Below, in pieces: positions 13,001-18,630 of a stretch of DNA of 18,630 nt; position 1 is the first letter of the stretch, and the number at the start of each line of letters is the position of its first letter. Location of the stretch: assembly GCA_964556425.1 (NCBI GenBank), contig CAZKWC010000060.1:1-18630 (forward strand), in the 5' to 3' direction. Origin of the DNA: JALQUL01 sp964556425. Its GTDB lineage: Bacteria; Pseudomonadota; Gammaproteobacteria; Burkholderiales; Burkholderiaceae_C. The translations under genes and the position numbers were made by a program. The notes beneath the pieces were generated by a model that had not been told where the DNA came from, did not search any database, and was given only the letters and a program-made list of their open reading frames with translations.

Positions 13001-16000
13001 TCACCCTCTTGGACTTGATCCATTTCACTGATGCTATGCACCAAACGAACTGGGCCAGTACCAATTTTTTGACCAATCGCACGACCTTGGGCTAACACTT
13101 GGCTTTTACCAATCAGTTTAAAACGATGCTCGGTTTGACCAGCCGATTGGCTTTTTACTGTTTCAGGACGAGCTTGCAAAATATAAAGTTGGCCATCAAT
13201 GCCGTCTTTGCCCCATTCAATATCCATTGGGCGACCATAATGCTTTTCAATAATGACCGCATAATGGGCTAATTGCTCAACATCTTGATCGGTTAAGGAA
13301 TAACGATTACGCAACTCGGTAGGAACATCAGTGGTGGTTACTAATTTGCCACTGCTTGCACGCTCTTGCTCAGAGGCAAAACACATTTGAATGAGTTTAG
13401 AGCCTAAATTACGACGAATAACTGCTTTTTTACCTGCTTCAAGCATAGGCTTATGAACGTAGAACTCATCAGGGTTAACCGCACCTTGCACTACTGTTTC
13501 ACCCAAGCCATAACTAGAGGTAATAAATACCACATCAGTAAAACCTGATTCAGTATCGAGAGTAAACATCACTCCGGCAGCGCCAGTATCGGAACGCACC
13601 ATACGCTGAATACCAGCACTTAAAGCAACGTTAGCATGAGCAAAACCCTTGTGAACCCTGTAACTAATTGCTCGGTCGTTGTAGAGTGAGGCAAACACTT
13701 CTTTTACTTTTTCTAAGACTTGTTCAATGCCCACTACATTAAGGAAAGTTTCTTGTTGTCCAGCAAAAGAAGCATCTGGTAAGTCTTCTGCAGTTGCAGA
13801 AGATCGCACCGCAAATGAGGCAGTCGCTTGACCTGCAGAAAGTGTCACAAACGCATCGCGAATAGATTGTTCTAAGTTAGCAGGAAAGGGTTGTGATTCA
13901 ATCCAATGACGGATTTCTTCACCTGCTTTTGCCAGTGCACGAACATCATCTGTGTTTAGCGTTTCTAGGCGTGTGGCAATTTTGGTATCTAAGCCTTCGT
14001 GTTTTAAAAACTCACGAAAAGCATGGGCAGTGGTGGCAAATCCAGTCGGTACTTTCACACCAGTAGGAATTTGAGAAATCATCTCGCCCAAGCTAGCGTT
14101 TTTACCGCCAACGAGTTCTACATCATCCATTCGTAATAATTCGAATGGCACCACCAAGGCATCTGCCGGAAAAAGTTGAGACATGAAAAGCTCCAGAAGT
14201 TAAAAATCTTTACCCTTTGAAATGGACTCAAACACTACTTTGGAGCGTTTCAAGACTCAAATCAAAAAAATGGATTAGCTTAAAAACAGCTTTAATTTTT
14301 GCTTTTGCTGTTTTTTTATCTATTCCAAGTTAAAACTCGCAACTACCAATTAGTACACACGTACTAAATTAGTATTTATGGTGAAATCAAATGCAGGAAT
14401 TCCTGAAACTTGCTGACAACTTAAAATGATACTAGCATATAGACTGCGCAACCCATAAATTTAAAAATGAATTAAAGCAATCAATCACTATCAAAGGACT
14501 TAAATCTACTCCTGGCCGAAATTTTGACCGAAAATTACAGAACCACGCTGTATTTTACTCAAATACCTTTGGGTTTAATAATCTTCTTTTGATTCAAAAA
14601 CGACATATCTCCAACAAATATAACCACAGCTTTCAAGTGTAGCAATGAAACACCAAAAGAGCATGATTATGAAAATAAAAAAAGCTTGAAATGATTGATT
14701 CTCATCATTTCCTTTTTTTTGTACAACATATTACAATCGTTTAAAACAATTCTTAAAACACGCTAGTCTCCTTTAAAAGTCTAGCAAGGCCAATACACCA
14801 TGAACAAGACCACTCGCACTGTATTTTTTGTATCTGACGGCACCGGTATTACAGCCGAAACCTTTGGTAAAGCTATATTGGCCCAATTTGAAATTCAAAC
14901 CAGGCTCATTAGAGTCCCCTTTACCGATACTGTTGATAAAGCACATCAAGCAGTAAGGCAAATTAATCATGTCGCTGACCTAGAAAAGCGCAAACCAATT
15001 GTCTTTACCACTTTAGTCAATATGGAAGCTCTTCAAGTCATTCAAAATGGTTGCCAAGGCATGTTAATGGATATGTTTGGTACTTTTGTCAACCCACTTG
15101 AAAACGAGTTAGGCATTAAATCTAACCACCGAATTGGCCGATTTAGCGATGCCAGCAAAAGCCAACAATATCACGACCGAATTGAGGCGATTAATTTTTC
15201 TTTAGCTCACGATGACGGTCAATCTAACAGAGATCTAGAAGGGGCTGATGTTATTTTAGTGGGAGTGAGTAGAAGTGGTAAAACACCTACATCACTTTAC
15301 TTAGCCATGCAGTATGGGCTCAAAGCAGCCAACTACCCACTTATTCCTGAAGATTTTGATCGCAGGCAATTGCCCCCTGCATTAGTGCCCTATAAACACA
15401 AAATTTTTGGCTTAACCATTCAAGCCGAGCGTCTTAGTGAAATACGCAACGAACGCAGACCTGGCTCTAAATACGCTAGTTTGCAAAATTGTAAAATGGA
15501 AGTATCAGAAGCAGAAGCCATGATGCGAAGATCAGGCATAAGGTGGTTAAGTACTACCACCAAATCAATTGAAGAAATCTCTACTACTATTTTGCAAGAC
15601 ATACGCCCCGACCAAATGTGTTATTGAGTTTCTCCAAACACATTAAAAATATCTACTAGCACCGTACTTCAAGAAAAAAGCCACCTAAAGGTGGCTTTTT
15701 AACTTTTAAAAATAAGATACCGTTTTAATTACAAACCAATTGCAGCAATACCTGCTTTAGCCACTTCGGCATCTTCAAATGATTTAACACCACTAACGCC
15801 CACTGCACCTAAGCACTGTCCGTCTTTCATAATAGGCACGCCGCCCTCTAGCATACCAGCTACAAACGGAGCTGACAAAAATGATTGACGACCACCATTA
15901 ATGATGTCTTCATAAACTTTACTTTCACGCTTGCCCATTGCAGAAGTATGCGCTTTTGCTTGGCAAATATGTGAAGACAAAGGAGCTGCACCATCTAGGC

Positions 16001-18630
16001 GAAGCATGCCTAACAAATGACCACCGTTATCTACAATGGCAATACTGACGGCCCAATTATTTTGAATAGCATGCGCTTCTGCAGCTGCCAAAATTGCTTT
16101 TACATCGGAGGATTCAAGAGTAAATTGTGATTTCATTCGTGTTCGAAAATAAAGTTTAAAAAATCATTAGACCACAAGCCAAGACCAGAGCGCAAGTCTT
16201 GGCTTCATTTTAGGGATTAATCGGCAGTGATTTTTTCGAACACCGCAATTGACTCCACATGTGCGGTGTGAGGAAACATATTCACCACACCCGCTGCAGA
16301 ACATTTATAACCACACTCTTGCACCAATACTTGGGCATCTCTTGCCAAAGTAGCTGGATTACAACTGACATAGACAATTTTGCTCGGTGCTTGCCAGCTA
16401 GAAGCTAGTGCTTGCTCGTCAAGATGAGCCATTAATTGCAATTGCTCAGCCAAAGCTTTTACCAAGGCAAAAGCACCTTCACGAGGTGGATCGACCATCC
16501 ATTTATCGGCATAACCATCAGCACGTAAAATTTCGGGAGTCATTTCGAATAAGTTTCGTGCGACAAAATGAGTCGGAGCTAGTTTTTGAGAATCTGGTTT
16601 TCTTGCATTGTTAGCAGCCCAATTGTTGGTTGCCCTTTCAACTAAGGCATCACTACCCTCTACGCCTAGTACTTCACGAGCAACTGTTGCCAAAGGGAGC
16701 GTAAAATTGCCTAAACCACAAAACCAATCGATGACTCGTTCTGATTTTTGAACACCTAATAAATTAATTGCCCTAGTCACCAATGCATCATTAATAAACG
16801 GATTGACTTGAGTAAAGTCAGTCGGTTTAAACGGCATTTGAATATCAAAATTAGATAAGTTGTAGGCCAATAAAGGAGAGTCTGGGTCTAATAAACAAAC
16901 CGTTTCTGGACCTTTAGATTGCAACCACCATTGCACACCCGTGTGTTCGAGGGCAAATGCTCTAAGCCTAGCAATATCAGCATCTGACAAAGGCTCCATA
17001 TGACGCAGAACCAAAGCAGTCACGTCAGCCGAGCAAGCTAATTCAATTTGCGGCAAAGTTTGGCGCGCATCCATGCTGGCAAATAATGCACGCAATGGCA
17101 TTAATAAATCGCTCACATGTGGAGGTAAAACCTGGCAGGTTTGCATATCGGCCACATAGCGACTTTTACGCTCATGGAAACCCACTAAAACCTGCTCTTT
17201 TTTAGTCACATATCTGGCAGATAAACGTGCACGATGACGGTAGCCCCATTCTGGGCCCGAAATAGGCCGTAAAATAAGTTCAGCCTTTACTTGCCCTACA
17301 TGCCATAAGGCATCTTCAAGAGCGCGTTGTTTTACTGAAACCTGAGCTTGGGGGTGCAAATGTTGTATTTTGCAACCACCACACGCACCCTCATGTAAGC
17401 CAAAATGAGGGCATGCCGGTGTTGCCCTTGAAGGCGAAGACCTTTCAACCGCTACTAAATCGGCATTTTCGTAAGTCGCCTTGCGTTTAGTCACGCGCAC
17501 ACTGACCTTTTCAAATGGCAATGCACCATCAATAAACACCACTTTACCATCTGGCAAATGGGTAACGCCTTGACCATCAAGATCAACGGACTCTATGACT
17601 AAACCTTGAATAACGGGTTCTTCTGAACCGGTTAAGCCTCTTTGTTTGGATCGATTGTTTCTTTTTCTCATATCGCTATTTTCTCAGGTATTTTGCTTAG
17701 ATTTGCTTATCTACCATTTTTTTAAATTGAATTTTGATGAAAATGGTGATGTTGGTAGCTAAAGTCCAATCAATATTCAATCCAAATGTATCAATAAGGC
17801 TATTAATAGTTTTTCCCATAAGAAAAAATATGACATAAAAAACTCCCAAAGCACTAACTCCTGTGCTCTACACACCTGCCATTTGTGAAGTGTATGAAGG
17901 GCTACCCTACTTCAATAAAATACAAAGTGAAATAGAGACGCTGACTAAGCTCATACCTTTAATAGTTTAAAAGTAATCTTGATGACCGGCCTTTTAAACT
18001 TATTATTAACAAAACGCTACAATAGTTAAAATTAAATTCAATTTAGCTCCATCAAAGGAATGTCATATGTCACGCTACCCTTTACCAGACCTCAATACAC
18101 TGCCGGCAGATATTCAAGAAAAAATCAAAGAAGTTCAAGAAAAATCTGGATTTATTCCGAACGTATTTTTAGCATTAGCCAGAAGACCTGATGAATGGCG
18201 TGCATTTTTTGCCTACCATGACGCACTCATGTTGCGCGAAAGTTCTGGCCTCACAAAAGGCGACAGAGAAATGATTATTACTGCCACAAGTGCGGCGAAT
18301 CAATGTTTATATTGTGTGGTCGCTCATGGCGCATTGCTCAGAATTTATGAGAAAAAATCATTGGTGGCTGACCAAGTAGCAGTTAATTATAGAAAAGCCG
18401 ACATTAGCCCACGCCAGACGGCTATGCTTGAATTTGCGCTTAAGGTTTGTAACCAATCGAGTGAAATTACCGAAGCCGATTTTGAAAAATTATCTCAACA
18501 CGGCTTTAGCGATGAAGACATGTGGGACATTGGTGCTATTACTGCATTTTTTGGATTGTCTAATCGCATGGCCAATATGTCAGGCATGATGCCTAATCCA
18601 GAATTTTATTTATTAGGTCGCACTCCTAGA

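Overview
The window is a chromosomal segment of a low-GC (roughly 40% by eye) Gram-negative bacterium, most likely a betaproteobacterium of the order Burkholderiales. This rests on the divergent ppsA/ppsR pair, the RlmD sequence, the VC_2705-type symporter and the periplasmic yfa-type gene set. The genus cannot be told from the sequence. All genes look intact and similar in base composition. I see no insertion sequence, phage gene, CRISPR array, tRNA or rRNA.

Region 1 (1-8539, all minus strand) is one tightly packed operon, read right to left: yfaA (DUF2138), yfaT (DUF1175), yfaS (a 1619-residue bacterial alpha-2-macroglobulin with an intact CTEQ thioester motif) and yfaQ (DUF2300, running off the left edge). 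The order matches the E. coli yfaA-T-S-Q(-P) cluster and, as far as I recall, the Pseudomonas aeruginosa mag operon. Every product carries an export signal or membrane anchor. Two of the domains called 'unknown function' show enzyme-like motifs. YfaQ carries a penicillin-binding-protein-like series (SVWK, SCG, ATGTS in the place of SxxK, SxN, KTGT/S). YfaT carries an NlpC/P60-like series (DCAGLV, DLLFF, HVMIW, YHTG). Together with the macroglobulin this suggests a periplasmic module linked to peptidoglycan, comparable to the known pbpC-yfhM pairing. This is the most interesting part of the window.

Region 2 (8919-11240, minus) holds a sodium:solute symporter of the VC_2705/acetate-type subfamily. 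Its N-terminus looks like a fused DUF4212 small subunit. It also has a long charged insertion and a canonical EF-hand-like loop.

Region 3 (11659-15700) is central carbon metabolism: phosphoenolpyruvate synthase ppsA (minus), divergent from its regulatory kinase/phosphorylase ppsR (plus) across a 615-base intergenic region rich in dyad symmetry. ppsA ends in a large 3' hairpin followed by a clear terminator. ppsR ends in a bidirectional terminator shared with the converging gene.

Region 4 (15729-18630) has a GlcG/HbpS-family protein and rlmD (23S rRNA m5U1939 methyltransferase), both minus. On the plus strand, at the right edge, is an AhpD-like peroxidase-related protein (CxxC...H) whose promoter region carries a perfect 10-base inverted repeat.

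The window is a chromosomal segment of a low-GC (roughly 40% by eye) Gram-negative bacterium, most likely a betaproteobacterium of the order Burkholderiales. This rests on the divergent ppsA/ppsR pair, the RlmD sequence, the VC_2705-type symporter and the periplasmic yfa-type gene set. The genus cannot be told from the sequence. Genes look intact and similar in base composition. I see no insertion sequence, phage gene, CRISPR array, tRNA or rRNA.

Region 1 (1-8539, all minus strand) is one tightly packed operon, read right to left: yfaA (DUF2138), yfaT (DUF1175), yfaS (a 1619-residue bacterial alpha-2-macroglobulin with an intact CTEQ thioester motif) and yfaQ (DUF2300, running off the left edge). 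The order matches the E. coli yfaA-T-S-Q(-P) cluster and, as far as I recall, the Pseudomonas aeruginosa mag operon. Every product carries an export signal or membrane anchor. Two of the 'unknown function' domains show enzyme-like motifs. YfaQ carries a penicillin-binding-protein-like series (SVWK, SCG, ATGTS in the place of SxxK, SxN, KTGT/S). YfaT carries an NlpC/P60-like series (DCAGLV, DLLFF, HVMIW, YHTG). With the macroglobulin this suggests a periplasmic module linked to peptidoglycan, comparable to the known pbpC-yfhM pairing. This is the most interesting part of the window.

Region 2 (8919-11240, minus) is a sodium:solute symporter of the VC_2705/acetate-type subfamily. Its N-terminus looks like a fused DUF4212 small subunit, and it has a long charged insertion and an EF-hand-like loop.

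Region 3 (11659-15700) is central carbon metabolism: phosphoenolpyruvate synthase ppsA (minus), divergent from its regulatory kinase/phosphorylase ppsR (plus) across a 615-base region rich in dyad symmetry. ppsA ends in a large 3' hairpin followed by a clear terminator. ppsR ends in a bidirectional terminator shared with the converging gene.

Region 4 (15729-18630) has a GlcG/HbpS-family protein and rlmD (23S rRNA m5U1939 methyltransferase), both minus, and at the right edge on the plus strand an AhpD-like peroxidase-related protein (CxxC...H) whose promoter region carries a perfect 10-base inverted repeat.
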